DNA of 64,000 nt from positions 54,472-118,471 of the forward strand of contig WEDG01007697.1 in NCBI GenBank assembly GCA_017591395.1. The letters run 5' to 3'. This stretch comes from Schistocephalus solidus. Lineage: Eukaryota; Platyhelminthes; Cestoda; Diphyllobothriidea; Diphyllobothriidae. The stretch's first letter is position 1. Each line of letters begins with the position of its first letter. The translations under genes were made by a program, and so were the position numbers. Under the pieces are notes generated by a model that worked only from the letters and a program-made list of their open reading frames with translations, was not told where the DNA came from and did not search any database. Shown here in pieces: positions 34,081-44,659 of this stretch.

Positions 34081-34708
34081 ATGGAGAAGATCCATGAGAC
34101 TAGTGCAGCAATATATAAGGCCAACCGGATCGCCACTGCCAAGGCCAAAAGAGCGGCACGTAAATCACTAGCGCCCCGGACCAACACCGTCGATGTCCAG
34201 GCCCTTCCAACATGCCCGCGCTGTCAACGCATCTTCCGCAAGCGAATCGGCCTGGTCGGACATCTTCAGACGCAATGCACCAACAATCCGACAATTCCAA
34301 CTTCTACGTCAAATTCTGCCAACCCTCCTTCGGACTCCCCCACTCTCACTCCTGGCATCAATTCCATTGCTCCCACCATCATAGAGACCAAATACCAATA
34401 CTCATTGCCTGCTACCCCCACCGACGCAACCGCCACCGCCTTCGCATTCACTACCACCACCACCACCACCACCACCACCATCAGCGATGGAACTCTCTCT
34501 AAACTGTCTTCAATATGACCGTACATTCACATCACGCATTGGCCTGTTTGGTCACTTGCGATTCCCTCGCACGGAGGCTGGTAAACCAGTGCCTGGGGCT
34601 CCTACAAACAGTTACCGCGCCCGCCTCCAATGCCCTCACTGCTCCCACACATTAAGACACCGCAAGGGCCTATTAGGACACATGCGTCTCCATGACAACC
34701 AGCGGTAA
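34081..34708 (+). pseudogene. C-terminal zinc-finger region of LINE copy B (three fingers)
   Basis: First finger: CPRCQRIFRKRIGLVGHLQ followed by TQC in place of the usual His. A Pro/Ser/Thr-rich linker then holds an (ACC)n tract at 34444-34480 and a frameshift. Next come a damaged finger (LNCLQYDRTFTSRIGLFGH, second Cys lost) and CPHCSHTL...GLLGHMRLHDNQR before TAA at 34706-34708. Compared with copy A, one complete two-finger dimer is absent. The remaining dimer matches the last dimer of A best in its closing residues. Confidence 0.85.
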
Positions 34709-35110
34709 ACCACCGGAGGCTAAGCCACATCAGCGCACCCTACCAACACCAATGCATAGACAACATTCTCAACCTCATCACATACCTGAGAATATCACGG
34801 TTTCCTAGAAACCATGGTTTGGAAGACTGCCAATATGACGCTTAAACCAGACCACGCCGTTGGCTCAGTATATGAGCTGTGTGTGTCGAGTGGCTGACCG
34901 GTGGACTGGGAGTCAGACGGCGATGGCTGCTCCATATCCCCTGAGTTAGTGAATCCTGGTGTGTGCGTTATGGGAGCCAGGTCGTGCTGTGGCTCGCGAA
35001 GTCGGGTACGCCGACCTGTCAGCAAATGCGCCCACTCCCAAATCAGACAACTGACAGGTTCGGACGTTGGTCTGATTGTGGATGTGGGGGAGATAGTGAG
35101 GTCCTCTTTA
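34709..35110 (+). repeat. Proximal 3'UTR of LINE copy B
   Basis: The segment cacggtttcctagaaacc to ggtctgattgtggatgtggg is the reverse complement match of 23270-23575 in copy A. Similarity ends near 35110, so the distal 3'UTR seen in A and in the fragments at 18.2-19.4 kb is missing. A 3' truncation of this kind is not expected from simple target-primed insertion and suggests later deletion. Confidence 0.75.
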
Positions 35111-35869
35111 AATTTAATACTTGAAGAAAGTGCAACTTTCGGTTTTGAATAATTTTGAACCCTATCGGCCGTTACACTGGAATCCACGGTTTCCAAACTG
35201 CATGCGGTATACATTCTGTAAAAGTAAAAATCACAAATTTTTCGAAGAATGAGCAGGAGGCCACATGGTTCTAATATAATATTGTAATTGATTTGAATCA
35301 TGTTGCATACATTGTAGACCGAATTATTAAATTGACGGAAACGATGTTTTACGGACGAACATTTCAAGGTAATTAAAAATATCATAATTAGAAACATTTT
35401 CAAAATCGAAAGCTACACTTTCTTCAGGTATTAAATTAAAAGAGGACGAAATTTGCTATCAAACGAACGCAAGGAATAATATTTTTGTGCGTGTTTTTTG
35501 TTAAATATGTTTGAATTAGTAAGAACATCGAACATTAATTTGAAAATGGATACTACTTAAGTAGACATTTCTTACAGAGTAAACATTTGTGGGTGGTCAC
35601 GAAGACGCTCTTTCAAAAGCCGGAAGCCTGTTGTGACTAAAATATTTTTGAATAAGCTGCACGATACTCAATACGACAACCCTGCTTAAGTGATTTTTTG
35701 AATCAAAAACACATTTCATATTTTCCATTGACATTTCATGAGATGGAAAATCTAATGTTGGTTCGAATTTATTGACGATGGCATAGACACAAACTTAAAC
35801 GTCAGGATGATGCTCTTTTTATACGTCTCAATGCTTCTTACAAGCATCCACCAAGACAGTCAATTAAAT
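35111..35869. other. No gene recognised
   Basis: AT-rich sequence between LINE copy B and the PLE fragment. A 202-codon minus frame beginning at 35403 reads mostly through the LINE 3'UTR and has no domain. Confidence 0.5.
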
Positions 35870-37790
35870 CCTATTGACTCGTGAGCAGGATATAGGCCTT
35901 CCGACAAATGCACCAACAGGACTACCGAGGTACCTTTGAATTCATTGAAGACGTCAAAGACAGGAACTTAAAAGGCATTAGGGTACTCTCCTTGGATGAC
36001 TCATCACTTTTTTTTTAAATGTCCCAGTCACCTAGCCAGTCGATTACATCTGCGAATTCCTATTGACGGGGGAGCAAAAAACAGGAATACCATCAGATTT
36101 ACCGAAAGAATCATTACTAAGATGCACGGTAAATGAAAAATTCCTTTTTGACAGCCAAACATACAGAAAAACAGATGACGTTGCTAAGGGCTCACCTCTT
36201 GGACCTCTCTTAGCCGATGTCTTCCATGGAAAGCTGGAGATATTTCAGCTAAGCAATCAGATCAATATGCTAAGACACTATGGCCGACACGTTGACGACA
36301 TAGTTGCAATCGTCACAAGAGAAACCAATGCAGACGCACTCTTAAGTGATGTTAACTAAGTACATCCTTCGATAAAATTCGCTTTGGTAGCGGAAACGAT
36401 CATCTCACTCCCATTCGTAGACGTCCTACTAAGCAGAAGACTGGATGATAGCGTCCAAAGCAACGTTTATCGAAAGAAAACCTGGTCTGGACAATATACA
36501 ATCTTTGGCGCTTTTTGACCCCACCAACAGAAAGGCTATCTTGTTGGTTGCTTGGTTCAAAGGTCAAGAAAATGTTGCTCGAAAACAGTATCGAGAAGTA
36601 GCTTACGAGGATGCAGAATCTACTTCGCGAGATAGGGTACCCTGAACAATTCACTGCAAAGCATACCATTACACACACCTTGGAAAAGAAAAGGGGATGT
36701 GGCTAATGAACTCCGGAGAAGATGCCTTGACCAAGCCGTTTCATGGACCTTTCCAGCAGCAATACTTGGGATATTATTCTCGAACAAGACCGGTCTACAC
36801 AGAGATAGGTAAGGATAGGTTGCCAGATGAGAAAACCTCAGTGTGCATCTACTCGTTTACTTGCTCCTATGGAGGAGGTCTACGGTCTATCTGCCTCTGG
36901 AAAACTACACTATCGAGCATAGCAGAACCTGATTTCTCTTCGCTGATGCACACGGCCTGTCGCATTGCGCCTCGAAACAATGAATGCGATCGCAAGGGAC
37001 GATTCGCCCACATTCTCCACAGGGAAGGTGCCTGTTGAATGCGAATGAACAAAAGAGCCTAGGAATAACCATTTTTCATTTCTGAAGCCCTCTTCGCAAT
37101 GCTTGCCAGTGACCAAAATATCGGCTAATGTTCAAATTGCCGCTAAAAAGCCTTCTTATAGAAGGAAAAAGCAGGAGTTTGAAAAGTTTACGGGACATTA
37201 ATTCCATTGCAACTGGCATCTGGAGTTCAGATGGGGCACCCATTGACTTAAAAGTGATTATAAACTGCTGGAAAGTGACAATTATCGTAAACGGTCTAAA
37301 GCCCTTATAATAAATATGCCAACTCGAGTCGCTTATACTGTACCTTAGAGGGTCTTTTAAAGGGGATGTAGCTAATGAACTCGTGAGAAGACACCTTGAC
37401 CAAGCCGTTTCACTTCCCTTCCCAGCAGCGAGCGTTCGGATATTATTCTCAACCAAAACATGTCTACGCGGAGAAGGTAAGGGTAGGTTGACAGCTCAGA
37501 CCACCTGCATGTTCATCTTCTCCTGTGGAGCTGGTTATCCTGGTCGTGGGAGCCGGTATCTATCCAAAAGTACAATGGATCACCTCCCGGCTTGTCTGAA
37601 AAAAGGCGAAGTTTAAAACATAAAAATTGCTTTTATCGCACGCATGGTTCATTACCGGGCACCGTGCGTACCCTAGCGAAGCCTCCCGTGTGGATTATAT
37701 GGTCCTACCAGCCAGTCTGCTAGCAACGAACGTCATCAGGAGGCCGGTCTTGTGCGCACGGAAGAACCTCCTGCAAGCTTCGCGCTTAAC
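35870..37790 (+). pseudogene. Penelope-like element (PLE lineage 2), RT to GIY-YIG endonuclease, decayed
   Basis: From about 35905 the plus strand reads DYRGTFEFIEDVKDRNLKG, GIRVLSLDDSSLFFLNVP, then VDYICEFLLTGEQ. It continues with DVAKGSPLGPLLADVFHGKLE and the catalytic YGRHVDDIVAIV box (VDD, as in PLE reverse transcriptases). Later parts are LPFVDVLLSRRLDDSVQ and two copies of an endonuclease entry region: 36840-36900 (VCIYSFTCSYGGG) and 37505-37610 (MFIFSCGAGYPGRGSRYL, then DHLPACL). The second corresponds to the GIY-YIG module with YIGRT degraded to YPGRG. About 160 bp are duplicated between the two. Residual scraps reach 37790 (IIWSYQPVC). Frameshifts and stops rule out function. Confidence 0.85.
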
Positions 37791-38386
37791 TGCGGCTTAA
37801 TTACATGCACACCACCGCGCGCGCTCTCACGCCCCCTCTCCTCCTCCCCCTTCGAACGGCTCCAACAAACCCTCACTGCCACCTGGCCAACGCCCTCTTA
37901 TCACCATCCCTCGCCCTATTCACACGACTCACTTGTACGACACGATGACTATTATTGATCGCATGTTTTAACTTGTGCCCCGGCTGCGTACTGGCGCGAT
38001 GTGAATTCATCGGAACCACGCGTATGCCCGCCAAATGGTCTTCAGAAAACTAGGACTTGCTCATTACATGAACAAATTTACCTTCTAGTGAAAACATGTG
38101 TGAGTTAATTTTGTTTTATCACGTTCACGTACTCAATTTTCAGGGCCAACTCGAGCCCTGATGATAAAATTTCACCTATAAACGATAGAGGTAAGGCAGT
38201 CAAATTCTGTGCTGCCTAGGGCCCCTTCTTAAAGTAATTTGATGCGCATTTCGTACCATTTTTAGCGCTGGATCCAGGACATTCAAAAAGGATAAGGGTG
38301 TCTGTTTATCCAATTTTACGTCCCAACCCTGGCTACAGCCAATGACAATTGATATAATTTCGTTAAACCTGACTGGTGTGGTAATC
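37791..38386. other. Region upstream of the secreted-protein gene
   Basis: C-rich sequence at 37800-37930 (cccctctcctcctcccc) follows the PLE. From 38100 the DNA is AT-rich and ends in the promoter of the gene at 38437. No other coding trace seen. Confidence 0.5.
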
Positions 38387-38394
38387 TATATAAG
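38387..38394 (+). promoter_or_regulatory. TATA box of the secreted-protein gene
   Basis: TATATAAG lies 42 bp before the ATG at 38437. That spacing leaves room for a start site about 30 bp downstream and a very short 5' leader. No other TATA-like word is as well placed in the preceding 100 bp. Confidence 0.6.
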
Positions 38395-38436
38395 CTGTGA
38401 TGGCGTCCTACCTATAACAGTTGAGGTAAAGAAATT

Positions 38437-39574
38437 ATGAAGAAGTCCATCTGCGCGATTATCGGTCTGCTACTTTGCGTGACATCACAGGCTCAGTTCA
38501 AAGGTAAGCATTTTTAAGGCGAGGTTATAGAAGGTCAATTAACTTGTCAAAGCATTTAAAGATTTCATAAAGAAAAATTGGAATTTTAAATCTGCAATCG
38601 ATCCTAGATTTGTTTTTTCGAATTATCTAGATTTTCTGCGTTAAATTGTCAACGATGAAGGCGTTAGTAGAAAATAACTTCTTTCGTCCTTTTAATGACC
38701 AGGACCAGGTATTTAAATAAACACCTGATGAAGATTTGCGTGCAAGCTGGGACTTAGTCAGGCTAGCACCGAATTTGCCCCACGTATTTCTCCTCACGTC
38801 CTATTTCAGCAAGACTGACCGAAAAATGAATATGATAACTTGTATTGTGCAGACAAAAACTTACCAGAATTACTAAATGTTTTCTCTTTCTAAGCACCCA
38901 AACTTTGTCCGCGTGATGGAGCCAACATCGATTTATCCCAGGTAGTGGTGCATTTGTTGGGACAAGTCGTTCTTCCCACCATTACGAAAACATACCCTTT
39001 CAACGTGAACGCACAGGTTCACTTTACAGTTGACGCAATTCCCACGGTTGCTGGATGCACGGTGTCTCGTCTCCTGGGTGATAAGAAGGCAATGCAGTGT
39101 GAATGCGACGTAAACGTCCCCTCCATAGTGTTGACTATCCAGATTTCGGTCAGTACAATTTTATATTTAAATAAAAATACCCTTGGTAACCCCACATACT
39201 GTTGTGCAGTAGTTTTTATCAAACCTTTGTTAATGTTGCCAAATGCTAAATAAGACTATCCCGAATTTCAGCGTCGATTCTCTACAAACAGTATGTATCG
39301 AACGCTGTACTACGGGCTGGACAAATTAACGCTTCGGAATGTGTCCTCCAGTGTTACAGTCGATGTGACTTACGCCGACGATAGGGAAAAATATACCAAT
39401 TTAATTTTTCTGTCTGCCATCAACTTTTACGATACCCTCAACATTCCAGCGCCCTCTTCAGAGTTGAAAACTAGCCAATTCCTCTCAACATGGATCAACC
39501 GCACTCTGGAGGATGCACAAAACCTTCTATACAAAGCATTCTCGTTCATCAAGCCTTTGTACTGCTACCATTAA
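38437..39574 (+). CDS. Small secreted protein, three exons, unknown family
   Basis: Exons are 38437-38503, 38895-39148 and 39272-39574, giving 207 residues. Exon 1 encodes a clear signal peptide (MKKSICAIIGLLLCVTSQAQ, cleavage probably near CVTSQA/Q) and ends G|GTAAGC. Exon 2 starts after tttctctttctaag, completes the split codon, and encodes APKLCPRDGANIDLSQ onward to TIQIS before GTCAGT. Exon 3 starts after gaatttcag in phase 0 and ends LYCYH. The joins keep one frame throughout. Introns are 391 and 123 bp. The mature chain has five Cys, including a CEC pair, and no transmembrane segment. I do not recognise the family. A TATA box, short leader and AATAAA support an expressed gene. A relic paralogue of exon 3 lies at 28725. 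Likely an excretory/secretory product; that is inference. Confidence 0.85.
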
Positions 39575-39579
39575 ATAAA
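39574..39579 (+). promoter_or_regulatory. Polyadenylation signal overlapping the stop codon
   Basis: AATAAA begins on the last base of the TAA stop (39572-39574) of the secreted-protein gene. If used, the 3'UTR would be only some 15-30 bases long. No other AATAAA lies within the next 60 bp. Confidence 0.6.
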
Positions 39580-39804
39580 TTTTACCAAAATGAACTTTCT
39601 GTCGTATTGAGATTCAAATCTAAACTACTCAATCTGTTGTTCTGTGGCAGGCTGCTGAGCTTCCGTGCTTCCTAAACGGGCCACGTGGTAGATTCGCTGA
39701 ACCAACACGGGGGCCAACTCCAGTGCTACAGGCGTGTGCTGAATATGGGCACGCGTAGGTGCAGACGCATACAGCAGCCCACAACATTTGCCATTGATGG
39801 CTGC

Positions 39805-39972
39805 GCCCGACCCCACCTCCGATCTTCTTGACTAGGTCTCGACACCAGGCACAGACTGGTAAGTGAAGATAGAGTGTGGTAGATGCAGTGCAAGTCCATT
39901 AGCATTAAATACTAATCCACGCGCAAGCCACCGTCCCTGCACCACCCTTCTATGGAGCAATCGGCCATTATA
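39805..39972 (+). repeat. Detached distal 3'UTR fragment of the zinc-finger LINE
   Basis: The text ccccacctccgatcttcttg, ctcgacaccaggcacag, gtggtagatgcagtgcaagt and caccgtccctgcaccaccct is the reverse complement of the distal 3'UTR landmarks at 18.2-19.0 and 22.8-22.95 kb. This copy is on the plus strand and starts about 230 bp after the secreted-protein gene. Confidence 0.7.
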
Positions 39973-40610
39973 TTCTGACTCAGAATCACAAGAAGCTTCG
40001 AAGTATCCCATCAGTCGTACATAATCCGAGCCCCGACTCTTGGCACGTCGGCCCCCTTCCCAGGGGCTTGATCGTAGTCGCTGACGCGGCTTGAATGCTT
40101 ACCTCAAGGACGTACCAGACGCGTGCAGCTGGGCAGTAGTCATGGGTTTGCGCGAACCCTGCACAGCCTGAATTACACGTACCGTGAGTCAATCTAATCG
40201 TAGATTTGGAAAATGGTTTGTGCGTGCAATATATGTGGTCAAGCGAAAACGTAACCACCTCTATCCATCTTTGTGTCTCCGCGTGTATTTGGTGTGTCTG
40301 CCAGACTGATCACACTAAATTATACAGTCTCTAATCCTTGTTCAGCTTCTGCCAACGAAGTGGAAATTCTGTTAGAAATGAGGTCATCAATGGTCTCTAA
40401 AGTACCGGTGCACTAAAAGGCGAAACTCGAAGCACTCGGGCAGATTTGCTTACCTGGAAATAGCCAACTGTAGCAAGTTGGTGTCAGATAAACCTACGTC
40501 TGATTGGACGCCCAAAGAAAGAGTACAGTAATCCCTCGCAACTTTGTGGGTTGCATTTTGATGACTTCGTGTACATAAATGTTTATAAAAAGACTGGCAT
40601 TACGGAAAAC

Positions 40611-40716
40611 GACAAAGGAGACTTGAATGGTCAGTTCTGACTTTTAAGATGCTATCAGCCAGCCATACCCGACCCCAGGGTTTGCGGCACCCGAGGCTCG
40701 AACTCGCGACCCCTTG
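40611..40716 (-). repeat. SINE-like element (SINE copy 5)
   Basis: It begins gacaaaggagacttgaatgg and continues with agccagccatacccgacccc and cacccgaggctcgaactcgc, the best kept B box of the family (minus strand ggTTCGAgCC-like). The tRNA head is cut off by the direct repeat that starts at 40724. Confidence 0.75.
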
Positions 40717-40723
40717 ACCTTAC

Positions 40724-41120
40724 CCAGAGTACGGAGTAAACAAATGTACCGAAAACGCATCAGAAGGTCAGTCAAACCAGTTTCATCTCCTTGTATGTCA
40801 ATGGAGCCAGTATTTTCTCCTTCCTTCAGATATTATCTAATGTCTCAAGAGTGAACGACAGGCTAGGGTTAATTTTAAAATTAGATTTAAGATAGGTTAA
40901 GTGTTTAAGGCTAAGTTTTTATATGGTGGATTCGGATAGAGGCACTTTGACCGTATAGGGACTTGGGACGCTCCAAAGAAATCTGCAGTATGGGTAGCTC
41001 ATAGTTGTTTCGGAATCGGTTTGTCTCACGCTTACAGGTATCCCCTTGTCGTTTGTATTCCTGCAATTGGTCGAGACTGCCCGTTAGTCGAAAGCATTTT
41101 TACATCTTATTTCTTCTTTT
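40724..41120. repeat. ~390-bp dispersed direct repeat, copy 1
   Basis: Starts cccagagtacggagtaaac and ends cttatttcttcttttaaa. Copy 2 is at 44660-45066 in the same orientation, with shared blocks acgcatcagaaggtcagtc, gacaggctagggttaatttt and tcggaatcggtttg. No TG...CA ends, primer-binding site or polypurine tract is visible, so I do not call it an LTR. Confidence 0.9.
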
Positions 41121-41686
41121 AAAGGACATCTGATCTTCATGGTTTACCCACAGCGGACGATTGGTTGTTTTCTTTCGTTCTAGGGGACACTTTTTATTAA
41201 TACTTCTTTTAACCAAATAACATAATTTACTCCAGTATCGTCAACGGTTCCATAATATAATAGATAATTTTTTACTATATAAGATAAAACAGTGGGTATA
41301 ATATACGTAAAATAAAACGGATGCCGATACATTAATCATAAGATAAAATGTGCAGTTGACGACAAATGTGTTTACGCATGATAAAAGGGATATCGTTTAG
41401 GAAAATCCAGATATGCGAGATACATAAATAGTTGAAACGTTACGATGAAAAATCAAAATACGGGATCTTATCGTGTCAACGATAACGGGTCCTGGCTCGA
41501 AATGTGCTTGTCGATCATCATGCCTCGCCTACATGAGTCGGGGAAAACGTCCGTTAAAACAAAATTTTCCCGTCAGTCTGACGGCGTGTTACAAGATGTA
41601 CGTAAAACAGTTAACTTTAAACAATTTCTAACACAAGGTTCTCTGGGTGGCTAAAGCTTAAGCGAATAGGCGCCCACTGCCTTCAT
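41121..41686. other. AT-rich, no gene recognised
   Basis: A 69-codon plus frame at 41445-41654 has no recognisable content. Nothing else is supported. Confidence 0.5.
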
Positions 41687-42090
41687 TTATCTGGTCACTA
41701 ATGGCTGTGTTTGCTTCCACTTGAGCCTGAGATATTCGTAAATGGCATCCAAATTGATATGCCTATTAATGCATATCTTGTCTGTGTGCATTGCTTCCAG
41801 GAGTTCGTGGCCATTCCTTGATGGGCAGGCTTCAATTATATGGGTTTCATACCATGTATGGATGGAAATCAATTGTATTCCTTGAGATAGGTGTAATCTA
41901 CTACTCTCTGATGTGACTTTGGCCTCTTAGTCCGAATCGAAGTAGCTTTTAGAAAGCTTCCCTTTTTGTATGGTACGTCACCGTCGCATGAAGTACACGT
42001 CCCTAGTTTTTCTTGAGCCTGTTTTTAAAATTTTGAAACTAGGATGATCGGGCCCTGCGATAATGGAGCTTCAAGGCTGACGTCACACGT
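41687..42090 (-). pseudogene. Penelope-like element endonuclease tail (lineage 1)
   Basis: The minus frame 41872-41687 (EACPSRNGHELLEAMHTDK, then RHINLDAIYEYLRL) aligns with the tail of the 22.2-kb fragment (FLEAIHSDEVC, DLDAMYK). Upstream to 42090 a decayed CTSCDG..PYKKGKL segment sits where CSSSDAVYCGQTG is expected. The active-site motif is unrecognisable. Confidence 0.65.
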
Positions 42091-42327
42091 TGCGTTAATA
42101 CCTTGATAGTTGAAGTTTCCCGAAACGAGAGACAAGTGTGGGAGAATTATATTCATAAGTCATTTTATTGAAGGATAAGGCTCTCACTCCTGAGCTGCCT
42201 AAGATCATTGCCCATTCAACGGAAAATCAGTAGTGTTTTTTCACTGACATTAAAATTTATTCCCCTGAGGATGCAGCGCTGTCCTTATTGCTGCTGTGAC
42301 CTTGATGGCTGCTAGTGGAACTTAATC

Positions 42328-43040
42328 CGATGGAATTATGGGCAAGGAATCGTTTGTACAAAGGAGTAAAAGTTCGCGGTAGTGCTTATGTTTGTTGAAA
42401 TGTGTGGGCTTGTGTTTGTGAGTCATCGTGTGAGAGATAGTTATTGGGGTGGGATAAACTGCCTCCAAAGAAAAAAAAAGGGCCTTGCAAGGGGTTGTGA
42501 AATTTCGCGAATACGCGTGGCGGAACTGGGCTGTGGAGCATGACCAGGTCGTCAATTCGGTATGTAGTCCCGGATGAGCAAATGTCACATTGTGCTTTTT
42601 GGCGGGAAGCTGAGACGCCGATTGTCTCGCACGCTGCAGTAAGTGCACTCCGTAGCGTTTTGCGTAGTTGGGTAGCGTAGGCGGATGGGGTGTTGGGTTC
42701 AGTGGTGTGAAGCGGATATCGGAGGTTTGCCGGGAGACGCACTTCATGGCCTGTCCAGAGGTAATTAGGTGTGAATACGGTCGAAGAATGAACCGAGCCT
42801 GGTATGCCAGGAAACAGAAGGGTAGCTGAATATCCCGATCGTGCACGTGATGATCTAAGGTGAGAATTGAGTTATGGCTTGTGCAGTTGGGTCGTTTTCT
42901 TCAGGACGGTAGGATGTTGTGCGTATTTTCTGGATGTCCAGACGGCGACAGACTTCTTGGAAAAGCCGCGATCCAAAATTACTTCCGCACTCTGAGTGAG
43001 AGGACGTGAAGAGGAGCTGCTTAATGTTTTCAGTCCCCAT
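42328..43040 (-). pseudogene. Ty3/gypsy integrase C-terminal fragment
   Basis: Minus frame 43040-42855 has SHSECGSNFGSRLFQEVC and RTTSYRPEENDPT, the conserved end of a retroviral-type integrase core (the Asp of the usual SDxGxxF is changed). The following frames give DRDIQLPFCFLAYQ, GHEVRLPANLRYPL-like text, TTEPNTPSAYATQLR and TYRIDDLVMLHSPV, which are the usual integrase tail of flatworm gypsy elements. At least two frameshifts. No LTRs could be paired with it. Confidence 0.85.
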
Positions 43041-43450
43041 TCCACAAACCCCGTTGGTTCTTATTTATTCTGTCTTGACATCGAACTCAATTGGGTGAAA
43101 TTGGCAAGGGCGAACTATGCGACGCAAGTTTTCTGTCATTCTATGCTTATTCACGTACAAATCACCTTGCCTACGCCCACTTTCCAGTGAGATACACGGT
43201 ATACATCTTCAGAAACAACGGTTGAACTATCAATTAAATCTATCAAATCTAAAGGGAACTGGCAGAGCATTAAACAGCCAAATTTAATTCCGATTCGAAA
43301 GTATTTCGTTGTTTTATTTGTCTTCGTTCATTCTCAAATCAACCTGCACGTCTCTATAACCTGCTGGATGCAAAATAATTCCACTATTTGACAGCTTATT
43401 GTACGTAGCTGTCCGCCAAGACTTTTGAAATTTTTACTTACAGAGGAGAT

Positions 43451-43903
43451 AAGTATCAGTATCAGTATATTTAAGGGAGATGTGGGTGAGTCACCTTTGA
43501 ATTCCCTATGTGTACATGCGAGTTGTGGTATCAAAAAAAATAGTATCTCGATATGTTGGCGAGGCCAACATAGTGGAACATAGTTGAAAAAGTGCAGACA
43601 GTGAAAAAAACTCCCGAAGATATTTAGGAGAAAAAAACTGTCACCCTTGGGATGGGGTCCAACGGGGGGCATTTCGGAGTTCACATGAATCAGCCAGATT
43701 GTCCCTTGCTGATTGCAGAGTCCGTTGAGGGATTTCAAAGGCGGAAATATATGTCCAGATCATCCTCGGTCCATTGCGGTTCGAACCAAGGGAGAACGTT
43801 CATACACCTCATGGATGACGGTCGCTAGATCCAGCTGATGTGAACACTCACGGTGTCACCAAGGTGTGCAAATAAGTTAAGCAGTGAAGACCTCGAGGAC
43901 CCC
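43451..43903 (-). repeat. CR1-like LINE 3' end fused to the Y14 retrocopy
   Basis: In minus reading this is a diverged copy of the 3'UTR at 58190-58668: gaggtcttcactgcttaact, gtgttcacatcagctgg, gttctcccttggttcgaacc, a conserved PKGD..FF-type stretch, ttgataccacaactc and finally atatactgatactgatact. The terminal ATACTG repeats are the 3' tail. Its 5' limit at about 43903 adjoins A6 (43906-43911 in minus reading) and then Y14 sequence. Confidence 0.8.
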
Positions 43904-43969
43904 AGTTTTTTACGGCATAAAAATGTGCATTATAGTGAGGACGGTAATTTTGTACAAAATGAGGCAGAA

Positions 43970-44528
43970 TCAGCGTCTAGCACGGTCACGGGACCGACTG
44001 CGACTGCGCGACCGTGCCCTGCGGTGGTGGCGACTGCCTCCACCAGTTTCTCTGCGGGTGTTGCCACCACCCTTTACTAAAACCCAGTCCACGTGGATAG
44101 GCTAACCATTGAGTTCACTGCCATTCAGGTTGGTTAGTGCTGCGTGCGCCTCCTTAAAGGTCTCATACTCCACCAAGGCATAGCCCTTCAGGTAACCGGT
44201 TCTTCGGTCGAGGTTCAGGTGGACATTCTTGATGTCGTTGTACTCACAGAACTTATCCCTTATGTCGTCTTTCGGTGGCCTCCTCGTGCACATTGCGAAG
44301 AAAAACGATCCAGCCCTCTATATAGCTTTGTGGGTCATTTGCGGCTTCGTTGTATTCCTGTTGGATAGACTCACATTCTTCGTCTCGCTGTGACCTGGGG
44401 ACGGTATCTGCAGTGAAGCCTCGGCCCTTCCTTTTTGTTGCCTTTTCTTTGCGTTTCAATAAGCCATGATCTCCTTCGGTATCTTCCTCAAAATCATTTT
44501 CCCCATGCAGCTCCAGAACATCAGCTTT
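43970..44528 (-). pseudogene. RBM8A: Retrocopy of the exon-junction-complex protein Y14 (RBM8A)
   Basis: Minus reading gives the Y14 layout without introns: N-terminal ADVLELHGENDFEED, basic LKRKEKATKRKGRGF, then [15 protein letters not shown] (RNP2), [38 protein letters not shown] (RNP1), and PIHVDWVLVKGG leading to an Arg/Ser-rich tail ending at TGA 43970-43972. Y14 pairs with Magoh in the exon junction complex. Lesions: the expected start codon reads AAA, one extra base at 44270 shifts the frame after HEEATE, and TAG at 44102-44104 stands where Gln is expected (NG*PI). It is a processed pseudogene. Upstream sequence to about 44640 may be its 5'UTR. Its 3' end is joined to a LINE 3' end on the same strand. 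Confidence 0.92.
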
Positions 44529-44659
44529 TTTGGAAGGCAAGTTGGCAAGATGATTGTGTTCAGTGCAAGCTGTGTCTATAAACCTTTTAACTTGCCTAAA
44601 AATAATCACATTTGACAGCAAGACCTTTACAACAATCTACCCAAGGTTTTCTTTCGGTG

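Larger units (their letters stand above)
30545..35110 (+). mobile_element. Zinc-finger LINE, long copy B
   Basis: The plus-strand counterpart of copy A: 5' leader, endonuclease, RT, three fingers and the first part of the 3'UTR, ending near 35110. It is head to head with A across a 2.4-kb spacer. By eye B differs from A by roughly one base in ten over most stretches I compared, but about 245 bp at 31902-32146 are almost identical. It has more stops and indels than A. Confidence 0.85.
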
